NCBI RefSeq assembly: GCF_900104895.1 | Contig: NZ_LT629742.1 | Coordinates: forward strand, 1,798,001 to 1,862,000 | Source: Microterricola viridarii | GTDB taxonomy: Bacteria; Actinomycetota; Actinomycetes; Actinomycetales; Microbacteriaceae | Reading direction: 5' to 3' | DNA: 64,000 nt | Shown: in pieces, positions 27,453 through 35,413 of the stretch | Position numbering within the stretch: position 1 is the stretch's first letter | Layout of the letters: every line of letters begins with the position of its first letter | The notes under the pieces: generated by a model | Databases searched by the model: none | What the model saw: only the letters and a program-made list of their open reading frames with translations | What the model was told of the DNA's origin: nothing | Made by a program: the position numbers and the translations under genes

Positions 27453-27501
27453 CTGTTCCATTTTTGTTGAGTTCTCGACAAATGGAACAGATGTGTTCCA
27501 T
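27453..27501. promoter_or_regulatory. Three inverted copies of TGTTCCAT
   Basis: TGTTCCAT occurs at 27454, its complement ATGGAACA at 27482, and TGTTCCAT again at 27494. The last two form a perfect dyad with a GATG spacer. The first two form a 13-bp stem with a bulge. The patch is AT-rich against a GC-rich background and lies 50 bp before ATG 27551. It may be an operator for that gene or a terminator for the gene before. Confidence 0.45.
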
Positions 27502-27550
27502 AGGAGCTCTTGCGCTTCGCCACGGCGAAACGTCGCAAAGCGTTGAACCC

Positions 27551-27868
27551 ATGGCCACCCTCACCCCGGAGCCGCGCACAGCGCAGCGGGAGATCGTTGG
27601 CATGCTGTCCCTCAAGGGCGACATGTGGTTCCAGCCCAACGGCGAGTTCTGCATCTCGCGAGACCAGCAGGCGTCCGCGGAGCGGGGCGCGGGGATTCCG
27701 GGAGTCAGCAAGTACTTCGACACGTTGGAGATTCCGTATGTCGTTCGAGTCGAGCGTCAGACCGTCGGGAAGCGGAACATGTCGGGATTCACGCTGGCGG
27801 TGCGTTGGGACGATCCTCCCTCGCTCACACGCATCGACGACGTTCGGGCAGAGATCGAGGCGGCTTAA
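27551..27868 (+). CDS. Conserved-looking 105-residue protein, also present as a relic at 15470
   Basis: ATG 27551 opens a 105-residue soluble protein: TPEPRTAQREIVGMLSLKGD, WFQPNGEFCISRDQQAS, then LEIPYVVRVERQTVGKR and a C-terminal acidic helix. A truncated copy lies at 15470, which supports it as a real, once-duplicated gene. No family was recognised. The alternating strands and the small size would suit a regulatory or antitoxin-like protein. Confidence 0.6.
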   Translation: MATLTPEPRTAQREIVGMLSLKGDMWFQPNGEFCISRDQQASAERGAGIPGVSKYFDTLEIPYVVRVERQTVGKRNMSGFTLAVRWDDPPSLTRIDDVRAEIEAA

Positions 27869-27895
27869 CGGCCGCCGAGCAGTAACCTTGGCGGC

Positions 27896-28120
27896 ATGGC
27901 CATGAATGAGGCGAAGTGGATGCGCTATCTCATCGACGCCATCTTCGTGCTCGGTGTAACGGGCGCGGTTCCCTCAGGTAGCAAGCATCCGGGGCCATGG
28001 GTCACGGCGCAGCGCGAAGCCGCTCGGAGCGGTCGGAGCTGGATGAATAGCAAGCGGCAAGCCCTGCTTGATGAGCAGTTGCCGGGATGGCGGGAGTCGC
28101 AGCCGCGATCACACGGCTGA
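27896..28120 (+). CDS. Small hypothetical protein
   Basis: A 74-residue frame begins MAMNEAKWMRYLIDAIFVLG. It continues with RSGRSWMNSKRQALLDEQLPGWRES, written here in part: SGRSWMNSKRQALLDEQLPG. The C-terminal LDEQLPGW resembles the helix ends seen in helicase-associated repeats, so this may be a fragment of a larger protein. The ribosome-binding site is weak. It converges on the zeta-like toxin gene. Confidence 0.4.
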   Translation: MAMNEAKWMRYLIDAIFVLGVTGAVPSGSKHPGPWVTAQREAARSGRSWMNSKRQALLDEQLPGWRESQPRSHG

Positions 28121-28130
28121 TCCGCAGCAC

Positions 28131-28697
28131 TCAGGCGGTGAGTTCCGCCGGCGCCCAGGCTGGCCACGAGGGCGTGCCGATGAGCAGACCGTTCTGGTAG
28201 GACGCGGCGGGGCGGAAAGGTTCTCTGGCGGAGCTGTTGTCGAAGAATGTCGTGGTGTGTGCCTTAGTACGGGCCTTCGCGACGTACCCCCACAAGCGTT
28301 CGTAGCGCTCGCGGATCTTGTGTTCGGGCACGCGATGACCGCCGTCCTTCACGCGCTCGTGGACTCGGTTCACTGCGAGTTCGACGGGAACAAGGATTAC
28401 GTGTAGTTCGACGAGGTATCCGAGATCGACTGCCTCGGTGACGAGCTCGAGTTTGCTGATGTGGCTGAACACGGTCTCAGTGATGAAGGATGAGCGGTTT
28501 GCCATCAATTCTGCGCGTTCGTCAGCTGCCGCCATAGAGGCATCGCCCGCATGCTCGGCCTGTGCATCCGGCCAGCGTTCCGCTGCGATCATGTCGGCGT
28601 TCACAAAAGGCAGTTTGGTTGTCGGGTCGAGAAGGTGGGAGACGTAGGTGGACTTTCCTGCGCCGTTCGGCCCGGCGAGGAGGTAGAGGATAGGCAA
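28131..28697 (-). CDS. Zeta-like toxin/P-loop kinase
   Basis: This 188-residue protein starts at TTG 28697, three bases after the upstream antitoxin stop. It has Walker A in AGPNGAGKSTYV, then FVNADMIAAERWP (substrate Asp region), ANRSSFITETVFSH (zeta-type Thr-Glu-Thr substrate pocket), and an Arg-rich lid RVHERVKDGGHRVPEHKIRE. Zeta-type toxins phosphorylate cell-wall precursor sugars or nucleotides. It is encoded after a ParD-like gene in one operon, as expected for a toxin-antitoxin pair. The cellular target is not known here. Confidence 0.82.
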   Translation of the reverse strand: MPILYLLAGPNGAGKSTYVSHLLDPTTKLPFVNADMIAAERWPDAQAEHAGDASMAAADERAELMANRSSFITETVFSHISKLELVTEAVDLGYLVELHVILVPVELAVNRVHERVKDGGHRVPEHKIRERYERLWGYVAKARTKAHTTTFFDNSSAREPFRPAASYQNGLLIGTPSWPAWAPAELTA

Positions 28698-28700
28698 GTG

Positions 28701-29267
28701 TTACGAGTTGCTTCTCGCGCGCGCAGACGTCGGCGCGCCTGCGTCTTTCACCACGATGGTGACTTTCGATGCACTTGCGTTACGCAAGGCCCTCGATGCG
28801 GCCGAGGCTTTCACCACGCGTATCGTTCCCGATGCGCTCTTCTGCCTCGAACCGCGTGTAGCCTTTGCGGCGCCTGTGGCCTTCGGTTCTGCTTTGAGGG
28901 CTGCTTCCGCGACGCTGCCGTGCTTGACGACTCGTCCCTGGGCATCGGCCTCGGTCCATGATCGACCAGCTCTCGTGAATTCCTCGGCGAAGTTGAGGCT
29001 GGCGCGACGCTTCTCGATCTGCTCGTTCCAGCTCGCTCGAACCACGGCTTGGTCGCGCTCTTCGAGGTCGTCGTACTCGTAGCCGGCTTCTCCGGCGAGA
29101 ACACGCTGAATGTCGCGGTGGTTCGTGCCAGGAGACGTCTCGAGCTCACGCCCGATCCGTGCCCAGTGGCTGAGCTGCTGCGTCGCACTGCGGCTTTCCA
29201 GCGCTCCAACGGATTTGGCGGCGTCGACGAGGTCGACGTCTACGCGCATGGGGGTGGTGGTGCTCAT
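28701..29267 (-). CDS. ParD-like antitoxin with long basic tail
   Basis: This 188-residue protein has an N-terminus MRVDVDLVDAAKSVGALESR followed by SATQQLSHWARIGRELE, matching the ParD-like antitoxin family. A central domain (DIQRVLAGEAGYEYDDLEER, FTRAGRSWTEADAQGRVV) follows, then a long Ala/Ser/Arg/Lys tail. It is 3 bp upstream of the zeta-like toxin gene, and a perfect dyad lies 9 bp before its ATG, suiting autoregulation. A truncated paralogue of the central domain lies at 34267. Confidence 0.78.
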   Translation of the reverse strand: MSTTTPMRVDVDLVDAAKSVGALESRSATQQLSHWARIGRELETSPGTNHRDIQRVLAGEAGYEYDDLEERDQAVVRASWNEQIEKRRASLNFAEEFTRAGRSWTEADAQGRVVKHGSVAEAALKAEPKATGAAKATRGSRQKSASGTIRVVKASAASRALRNASASKVTIVVKDAGAPTSARARSNS

Positions 29268-29275
29268 GACTCGAT

Positions 29276-29292
29276 TGTAGCAAGTTGCTACA
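29276..29292. promoter_or_regulatory. Perfect 17-bp palindrome, probable toxin-antitoxin operator
   Basis: TGTAGCAAGTTGCTACA is a perfect dyad with a single central G. It lies 9 bp upstream of the antitoxin ATG on the minus strand, where an autorepressor of the operon would bind. Confidence 0.65.
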
Positions 29293-29413
29293 GTGCGTGG
29301 CCAGAGGTTGGGAGAGGCAAGGGCTCCGAGGCGGCCCGGCCTGGGTTACTGCCTGCCGAATTTGAGCAGCTATGGGTATGCGGCGAGGTGTGTGCGTGAC
29401 CGGGCGCAGAAGC

Positions 29414-29446
29414 GCAACGCCCCCGGTGCGTCACCGGGGGCGTTGC
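29414..29446 (-). terminator. Strong hairpin after the 303-residue membrane protein gene
   Basis: GCAACGCCCCCGGTG and its exact complement form a 15-bp stem with a 3-base loop, 18 bp beyond the stop of the minus-strand gene at 29464. No U-run follows, as is common in actinobacterial terminators. Confidence 0.75.
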
Positions 29447-29463
29447 TGCGTTGCTCGGAGAAG

Positions 29464-30375
29464 TTACTGGACTGCGACGAAGACCTTGTCGCCGAACATG
29501 CCCGGCGTGATGGCGAGGACGCCCTGGCCAGCGGTGTCGCTCGGGACCTCGAATGCGGTGTTGCCAGTCGCGGTGGCGTCGGTGTAGAGCGTGCTCATCG
29601 AGTCGATCGGGTCCGGCGCGGTGACGATCTTGTCGAGGCCGCTGACGGTGGTTCCGTCGGCCCGGACGTACTCGACAGAGACGAAGGCGGGCATCTGGCC
29701 ATCAGCGTCGTCACCGATGTAGGTGGCCGAGTAATTCACGATGATGTACTCGGTACCTTCGGCCGGTGCCTCGTTGAACTGGTTGGCGCCCATGACTGCG
29801 TCGGTTGCGGCGAGCGTGACCGAGTTGACGACGACGCGCCACTCGTCGTTCTCGATTACCGAGCCGATCGGGAACGGGCTCTCGCGAGTTCCGGCGTCGG
29901 CGGCGTCCTCATCAGCTGCCGCTGCCTCGTCGCCAGCAGCTGCATCATCAGACTCCTCGACAACGGTGGTCTCACCAGCGCCGAACGATTCATCGAAAGA
30001 CGCTGCGACGACGGAGAAGAAGACGGCGAACCCAACGATCGTGCCGATGATGGAGAGGATCAGCGCTGTGACGCCCATCCACTTGACCTGGCCCTTGAGG
30101 AAGAGCGAGACGAGCCCCAGAACGAAAGCGATCGGCAACAGGATCCAGCCGACGATGAGGGCGCCGGGGATGCAGGCGAAGATGAAGCCGACCGCGGCTG
30201 CGATGAGCGCGATGAGGCCGATGGTGTTCCGGCGCGGCTTCTCTTTCACGGGCTGGGCCGGCGGCCCCGGCGGTGTCTGAACGGGCGCGGCGTACTCTGG
30301 CTGCGTGAGCGGCGGTTGCTGCGGCTGAGGCGTGGTCTGCTGTGGCCCGGGAGTCGGGAGCTCTGGTGTAGCCAT
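29464..30375 (-). CDS. Membrane protein with Pro-rich N-terminus and DUF4190/DUF4352-like parts
   Basis: This 303-residue protein starts with a Pro/Gln-rich cytoplasmic tail of about 45 residues. Three hydrophobic helices follow (TIGLIALIAAAVGFIFACIP, GWILLPIAFVLGLVSLFL, ALILSIIGTIVGFAVFFSVV), an arrangement seen in DUF4190 proteins. An acidic Ala/Asp/Glu linker then leads to an extracellular beta-domain of DUF4352 type (FNEAPAEGTEYIIVNYSATY). The lipoprotein at 31718 shares the NEAPAEG segment. The role is unknown; surface binding or envelope sensing is plausible. Confidence 0.75.
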   Translation of the reverse strand: MATPELPTPGPQQTTPQPQQPPLTQPEYAAPVQTPPGPPAQPVKEKPRRNTIGLIALIAAAVGFIFACIPGALIVGWILLPIAFVLGLVSLFLKGQVKWMGVTALILSIIGTIVGFAVFFSVVAASFDESFGAGETTVVEESDDAAAGDEAAAADEDAADAGTRESPFPIGSVIENDEWRVVVNSVTLAATDAVMGANQFNEAPAEGTEYIIVNYSATYIGDDADGQMPAFVSVEYVRADGTTVSGLDKIVTAPDPIDSMSTLYTDATATGNTAFEVPSDTAGQGVLAITPGMFGDKVFVAVQ

Positions 30376-30446
30376 GTCTCGGAGTATGGCAGAGTCCTGT
30401 GACTTTGCTGAAAGACACGTCGCCTATGGTTCGGTGACGTGTAAGT

Positions 30447-30560
30447 TCAGCCGTCGAACGCGTCGTCGACCACTGCCAGTGCGGCGCGGCTGACGTCGTC
30501 CAGATGACCCTTGCGGATCTCGTTCATCGGGGTGTCGTTCTCGCGTCCTTCGATGGCGTG
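30447..30560 (-). pseudogene. C-terminal relic of an MbcA/Xre-type antitoxin
   Basis: The minus strand reads NDTPMNEIRKGHLDDVSRAA followed by LAVVDDAFDG and a stop at 30447. This aligns with the end of the intact gene at 38218 (DTPVNAIREG, QALVDDSFSG). The upstream half, including the WFIGANPWL block, is missing. It is the second such relic in the window. Confidence 0.55.
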
Positions 30561-30588
30561 CGAGCGCAATGTCAGGCATCATGAGGTC

Positions 30589-31011
30589 ATGATCCTTGCG
30601 CAACCGGATCCGGGCATTACTGGTGGCCCGCCGACCGGGCTTCTGGGCCTCATTGCGATCGTGGGCGGAACCGCAATCGTTCTCGCGTTGGGCTGGTTGG
30701 TCCGGGAGCGACCTGCCAAACAGCAGACGCAGCAGACGCCGCAGTCCGCGAGTTCGGGATCGCGTGTCGACGGTAACCGAGGTTGGCACCCTGCACGTCA
30801 AGCGCGGGCGCGTGAGCGGAGGAAGCGCAGGATGCAGAGCAACCCCACGTACTCGGAAGTCCAGTGGCGAGCGGCCGTGCTTGCGACTTGCTGCCCACGC
30901 TGTCACGAAGGTGTCGGAGTCCCTTGCGACCACACCTTTGATCTAGGACGGGCGTCTGACGATCACCAAGAGCGGGAGAGGGCGACACCACCAGTCGGCT
31001 CTCGCCGATGA
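30589..31011 (+). CDS. Single-pass membrane protein with a cytoplasmic zinc-finger-like tail
   Basis: ATG 30589, behind GAGGTC, opens 140 residues. A helix at about 13-35 (GLLGLIAIVGGTAIVLALGW) is followed by a Gln/Ser/Arg-rich basic linker. The C-terminal block TCCPRCHEGVGVPCDH resembles the short zinc fingers of phage and actinobacterial DNA-binding proteins. The function is unknown. Confidence 0.5.
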   Translation: MILAQPDPGITGGPPTGLLGLIAIVGGTAIVLALGWLVRERPAKQQTQQTPQSASSGSRVDGNRGWHPARQARARERRKRRMQSNPTYSEVQWRAAVLATCCPRCHEGVGVPCDHTFDLGRASDDHQERERATPPVGSRR

Positions 31012-31717
31012 GCTGCTCGATGATCGAGTCCTGGTTGGGGGCGCACTGTCATACCGGATGCAACACCCGGGAGAACCCGCCACCAGGATGGTGACGGGCT
31101 CTCGACTGGATAGAACAGCCCAGTCCACCACTCGCGAGTGAATGTGATGACTGCGTGGAGAGCCGCCTTATCAGCAGTCGTCACGGACCCAGGTTCCGCA
31201 TGCGCGGCATCCGTGCACGTCGTCGGTCGCCTCGCCTGTCGTTGCAGCTCGACTCCTTGTCACGATGCGGGCCAGTGCCGCTTGGAGCTCCTGTTCGGCA
31301 CCTTCGGCGCTGAGGTCACCGGAGCGCCTTCAGCCGTGATGTGGTCCCCGTGCGATTGCCCCAGCGTTAGTGCCAGCTTTCAGGACAGAGGGGCTCGCAG
31401 CCCGCGCCGGGCCAGCGGGCTCGATGTGTTCGCGTGGGGAGAGTGTGGTGCGAGGCATGCGTGGGCCTTCCTGGGGATTTGGTTACGGGGTGGGCGTGAG
31501 TGTGGGCGAGGTGGGCGACTGCTCTCTGCGCCCGGCTGCCCGGTGTGTGACTCGAACTGGAGGCTGGCTGGGGTCAGGGAGTCGCCATAGGCTGAAACGC
31601 TGGGGGCGGTGTCTGGTCTAAAACCAGATCCAATCTCGGGCGGAGCGCCGCGGCCGTTGCGTCGCTGTGACGCATGAGTCGGCAATTCGCGCCCTGTCCC
31701 ATCAGAAAGGAACCACC
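31012..31717. other. 700-bp gap with at most gene relics
   Basis: No complete gene is convincing. On the minus strand 31171-31320 encodes a protein-like end without a start (AEGAEQELQAALARIVTRSR, then DDVHGCRACGTWVRDDC and stop), possibly the tail of a lost zinc-finger gene. The rest reads poorly in all frames. The last 40 bases hold the ribosome-binding site of the lipoprotein at 31718. Confidence 0.4.
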
Positions 31718-32341
31718 GTGCGCATTCCCGTGTCCGCTCTGCTTGCTACCGCCATTGGCTCTGTCGTTCTCCTCAGCGGCTGCACTGGCCCCGTAGAGGG
31801 TGAGATTAAGCCCAAGGCCAGCGCCGAGCCGTCTACAGAAGCCACTGCCGAGGCTACGGCCGAAGCGCCGGCCGCTAAGCCGGGCACCCGCGCCAACCCG
31901 TTCCCGGTTGGCACCGCGGGCAAGCACGCTGCCGACTCTGTGTGGACGTACAGCCTCGGCGAGACTGATTCGGATGCGTGGCCCGAGATCATGGCTGCCA
32001 ATGAGTTCAACGAGGCGCCGGCCGAAGGCAACGGATACATCACCGCTCCTGTGACGGTGCAGGTTGAAGACGTCGAGGCAGTGGCCGAGGGTGCTGACCC
32101 GTGGAACTCGTTCGATGTCTCGTACGTCACCGCGTCGGGCAACACGTACGACAGCGTCACATGCTCGGTGGTGCTGCCCGCTCCCGGCGAGCTGCACAGA
32201 GTTGGCTTGATGTACGGCGGAGCGCAGGCTGAATTCCTCAACTGCGCCCAGGTTCCCACTGCGGACATTCCAGGAGGCGCCTGGGTCGTCGCCTCGATGG
32301 TGTCTGATAGCAGCGTGTTCTTCGCGGGGGCGGCTTCCTAG
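31718..32341 (+). CDS. Secreted lipoprotein sharing a domain with the 29464 protein
   Basis: GTG 31718 follows GAAAGG and opens 207 residues. The signal peptide ends in VVLLSGC (lipobox). An acidic Ala/Glu linker precedes a beta-rich domain with ANEFNEAPAEGNGYITAPVT, which matches the extracellular domain of the minus-strand membrane protein at 29464. Two Cys in the C-terminal part (VTCSVVL, LNCAQV) may pair. The stop is immediately followed by the next gene's ATG, so the two are co-translated. Confidence 0.75.
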   Translation: MRIPVSALLATAIGSVVLLSGCTGPVEGEIKPKASAEPSTEATAEATAEAPAAKPGTRANPFPVGTAGKHAADSVWTYSLGETDSDAWPEIMAANEFNEAPAEGNGYITAPVTVQVEDVEAVAEGADPWNSFDVSYVTASGNTYDSVTCSVVLPAPGELHRVGLMYGGAQAEFLNCAQVPTADIPGGAWVVASMVSDSSVFFAGAAS

Positions 32342-32863
32342 ATGGGCGTGTCACGATCGCGGAGAGCTGTCGCCGCTGCTGCGCTTTCATTGCTCACTCT
32401 CGCCGCAGTTACTTCCTGCTCGAGTTCGACCTCGAGCTATTCGGCACCCGAGTCACCGGCTGAAGCAGCTCAAGAGCTGCGTGACCAGAACGCCGAGGCC
32501 CTGCTCACCTATGTCGAAGCAGAGAGAGCCACGCTGCCACAGGTCATCGCGCAGACTCCGGGTATGTACTCTGAGGCCCGCGTTGAAGGGACAATGGAAG
32601 ACTCCAATGGCGACCGCGGTCTCCCGGCCGGGACCTATTCCGTTGTGTGGTTCTATTACACCTACGCAAATTCGGTGGACTGGCCGACTGCCACCGAATT
32701 GCTCGATGCCCAGCGTCCGGCCATCGACGAACTCTGTGATTCGGCCGTCTTTCCAGCGATGAGGGCCTCGGGTCTCTCAGGGCCGGTCAGCGCCGTGTAC
32801 TCCTACGATGACGGAAGAAGCGAGTTCGGGCCGATGTGGGAACACACCTGTTCCGACTATTAG
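32342..32863 (+). CDS. Secreted lipoprotein of unknown function
   Basis: This 173-residue protein has its ATG directly abutting the previous stop. The signal peptide RAVAAAALSLLTLAAVTSC ends in a lipobox Cys. A helical region (AEAAQELRDQNAEALLTYVE) and a small domain ending EFGPMWEHTCSDY follow. It likely works with the lipoprotein before it. No family was recognised. Confidence 0.7.
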   Translation: MGVSRSRRAVAAAALSLLTLAAVTSCSSSTSSYSAPESPAEAAQELRDQNAEALLTYVEAERATLPQVIAQTPGMYSEARVEGTMEDSNGDRGLPAGTYSVVWFYYTYANSVDWPTATELLDAQRPAIDELCDSAVFPAMRASGLSGPVSAVYSYDDGRSEFGPMWEHTCSDY

Positions 32864-32942
32864 AGAGGCACGCCTGAGCTGGATCGAGCCTATCGAGGGT
32901 CGCGGAACGAGTCGCTAGTCACGTGTTGAGGTGCGCATAGCC

Positions 32943-33004
32943 ACCACTACGCCAACAAATTATTGTGGTTAGTGGGCGTAAACACCACTTAGACGAAGTA
33001 GAAT
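32943..33004 (+). promoter_or_regulatory. Promoter and dyad region of the Fic gene
   Basis: Copies of CCACT/AGTGG recur at 32943, 32966, 32971 and 32985, giving imperfect inverted repeats. TAGAAT at 32999-33004 ends 7 bp before ATG 33012, the spacing of a -10 box for a leaderless transcript. No good ribosome-binding site precedes the ATG. Confidence 0.45.
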
Positions 33005-33011
33005 CGTGGTT

Positions 33012-34217
33012 ATGCACATCGATGTCACCAATCAGGCTTGGCCTTCGCACGGGGTTGAGACTCTGCCCTGGCGTCAGCAGGTGCGCGGTGGCACGCGCGA
33101 AGATCGGATGCTTAGTTCGGTCGACGCGACAATCCCGCCGCTGATCAAGACGCTCGACTACGTGCCGCCGCTGCCTGTGCTGCTTGCAACTGAGAAGGCC
33201 CTCCTCGCCGTCGCCCAGGCTGATACCGATGCCGAACGTCACTCCGCGGCGCTCAGCCGCTTTATGATGCGTTCGGAATCTGTGGCCTCCTCGAAGATTG
33301 AGCGCATCACCGCAACCGCGGTTGACTACGCCAAAGCGATCGCCGGCAATCGGGGCAACGCCTCTGCGGTGAGCATGGTCGCAGCCTCGTCCGCGCTGCA
33401 TGAGCTCATCACGACTGTCGATGAGTGCGGGCGCTTCGAGCTTGAGCACATCACGAGCGCGCACCGCGCGCTGATGGCCGACGACCCAGACGAGGCCAGC
33501 TACGCCGGCCTTCTGCGTGACATGCAGAACTGGATAGGCGGGAGCGACTACTCGCCCCGCGATGCTCTCCATGTGCCGCCGGCGCCCGAGCGAGTCGCTG
33601 AGCTGATGACGGATCTCGTGGCCTACCTCAACCGCGACGACGTTCCGGTGATGGTGCAGGCCGCGATCGGTCATGCCCAGTTCGAGTCGATCCACGCCTT
33701 CACCGACGGCAACGGTCGCATCGGGCGCGCGCTGGTCTCTGCTGTGCTGCGTCGTCGCGGAGTCACTCGTAATGCCGTCGTTCCGCTCGCCAGTGGTCTG
33801 CTTGCCCGCCGTGACGAGTATTTTGCATCGCTTGGCGATTACCGCCGCGGCGACCCCGCGCCGCTCATTGACCTTTTCGCGCGCTCGGCGCGTGCTGCCG
33901 CCGAGTGCTCGCGTGACACCATCGCTCGCCTGAAGGCGATGCCCGATGAGTGGGCCGCAGAGCTACGCCCACGCGCCGGGTCGGCTGCCGCCGCGCTGAT
34001 TCAGGCGTTCTACGACCACCCGGTGATGAGCGCTGACGAGATCGAGACCCGTTCCGGCTCAGTTGCATCCCAGGCCTACCGCGCCATCGACCAGCTCGTC
34101 GAGAAGGGGTACCTCACGGAGATCACGGGGCGCAAGAAGAACCGTGTCTGGGCTGCGTCTGAAGTGTTGGCCGAGCTCGACGATCTCGACCGGCGCATCC
34201 AAGCCGCGATGGAGTGA
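33012..34217 (+). CDS. Fic-family AMP-transferase
   Basis: This protein of about 401 residues contains the Fic active-site loop HAFTDGNGRIGRALVS near residue 228, with the catalytic His intact. The N-terminal helix MRSESVASSKIERI resembles the class II inhibitory motif (S/T)xxxE(G/N), with Arg in place of the last small residue. A C-terminal winged helix (SADEIETRSGSVASQAYRAI, QLVEKGYLTEITGRKKNRVW) is typical of Fic proteins that also bind DNA. Fic proteins attach AMP to target proteins. Start ATG 33012 is chosen for the leaderless promoter; GTG 33006 is possible. Confidence 0.9.
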   Translation: MHIDVTNQAWPSHGVETLPWRQQVRGGTREDRMLSSVDATIPPLIKTLDYVPPLPVLLATEKALLAVAQADTDAERHSAALSRFMMRSESVASSKIERITATAVDYAKAIAGNRGNASAVSMVAASSALHELITTVDECGRFELEHITSAHRALMADDPDEASYAGLLRDMQNWIGGSDYSPRDALHVPPAPERVAELMTDLVAYLNRDDVPVMVQAAIGHAQFESIHAFTDGNGRIGRALVSAVLRRRGVTRNAVVPLASGLLARRDEYFASLGDYRRGDPAPLIDLFARSARAAAECSRDTIARLKAMPDEWAAELRPRAGSAAAALIQAFYDHPVMSADEIETRSGSVASQAYRAIDQLVEKGYLTEITGRKKNRVWAASEVLAELDDLDRRIQAAME

Positions 34218-34266
34218 GGTCCGGCTCGCGGGGCTGATCAATAGCGAATCCATCGAGGCACCAGGG

Positions 34267-34500
34267 CTAGTTGCTCAGCTCGCTGGGGGCTCGCTTGATT
34301 ACGCCACCGTGCGCGTCTGCCTCGGTCCATGATCGCCCGGCCTGTGTGAATTCTGCGGCGAGGTCTAGTCGCGCGATGCGTTCGGTGACCTGCTCATCCC
34401 AGATTGCCCGCACTGTTGCTTGGTCTCGTTCATCGAGAGCGTCGTAGCGGATCTCATTCGCGAGCACGCGTTGGATGTCGCTCTGATTCCCGGGGGTCAA
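34267..34500 (-). pseudogene. Orphan central domain of a ParD-like antitoxin
   Basis: The minus-strand frame reads SDIQRVLANEIRYDALDERD and FTQAGRSWTEADAHGGVIKR, clearly paralogous to the middle of the antitoxin at 28701. The ParD-like N-terminus, the long basic tail and any toxin gene are missing. Upstream DNA (CTACAAGTAACTAC) is reminiscent of the intact operon's operator, as if a deletion had joined the control region to mid-gene. A TTG at 34500 could allow expression. Confidence 0.6.
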
Positions 34501-34840
34501 GCCTCGAGCGTAGTTACTTGTAGCGAGTGAGGCTATCGGTCGGTTCCCAGACGGAGTCGATCGCTATGCGTCGTCGATCAAGCAGTGAGCAACGCGAGCG
34601 GAACGACCGCCTCGAAGAATTCGCCGAGGCGAGTGCTGTCTCCGTTGCTGAAGCCTCCGGTTGTCGTGGCTACTTTACCTTTTGCCACCTACCTACTCTA
34701 CTTTTTGCGCAGGTGCGTCCAGCTGCTGAATCCTGCGAGCATGAGCGTCGGGCATGGTCCGGTGCGACCACTTCAGAAGCCCGCTCGCCGCACTATTCGT
34801 CGGAGCGCTCTCGTCCACTATGGGATAGTCGCAGGAGCAG
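34501..34840. other. Intergenic region without a recognised gene
   Basis: Both strands carry only short frames. A pyrimidine-rich, AT-richer patch at 34670-34715 may hold promoter elements for the DUF1643 gene. AGGAG at 34833 is its ribosome-binding site. Confidence 0.4.
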
Positions 34841-35389
34841 ATGGGGGACAGCGTGGATCAGAGCCAATGGGTCTATGAGCGGGCGGCCGACGGTTCGGCG
34901 CGATTCGTGCTGGGAACGGTCGGTGAGAATCCGCTCGTCTGCTTCGGGATCAATCCGAGCACCGCGACGCCGGATGCACTGGATCGTACGGTCAAGCGCG
35001 TGAGCAGTTTCGCGGCCGACAACGGCTACGACAGCTGGACGATGCTGAACGTCTACCCGCAGATCTCTACCGACCCGAAGGGTCTCGATCGCATGCACCG
35101 GGCCGATCTCAAGGCCGAGAATGAGCGGAACATCGCGAAGGTGCTGGGTGGCCGGCCGAGCGACCAGCCGCGCACTCTCCTCGCCGCTTGGGGCGGGCTC
35201 ATCGAGTCCAGGGCCTATCTGCCCATGTTGCTTCGGGACATCGTGCAGCTGACTGCGGATGCTGGTTGCGAGTGGATGTCACTGGGCCAACCGACCAAGG
35301 ACGGCCACCCGCGTCATCCGCTGTATGTCCGGGGCGACACGGCTCTCCAGCCGTTCAGCGCCGATCGGTTCGTGCAAGCGTCGCTCTGA
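34841..35389 (+). CDS. DUF1643-family protein, intact copy
   Basis: This 182-residue protein has the DUF1643 landmarks: VCFGINPSTATPDALDRTVK, TMLNVYPQISTDPKGLD, TLLAAWGGLIESRAY and GQPTKDGHPRHPLYV. It is a soluble cytoplasmic protein; the family is widespread, and its biochemical role is not established. ATG 34841 follows AGGAG; GTG 34853 is possible. A second family member at 11871-12407 is broken by a stop codon. Confidence 0.85.
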   Translation: MGDSVDQSQWVYERAADGSARFVLGTVGENPLVCFGINPSTATPDALDRTVKRVSSFAADNGYDSWTMLNVYPQISTDPKGLDRMHRADLKAENERNIAKVLGGRPSDQPRTLLAAWGGLIESRAYLPMLLRDIVQLTADAGCEWMSLGQPTKDGHPRHPLYVRGDTALQPFSADRFVQASL

Positions 35390-35413
35390 CGGGCGACATA
35401 CCTCGAACGCTTG

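Noticed and set aside
31138-31590. Plus-strand 150-codon frame in the gap before the lipoprotein
   Set aside because: Composition is Cys/Arg/Ser-rich without domain-like pattern, and the opposite strand shows a more protein-like fragment.
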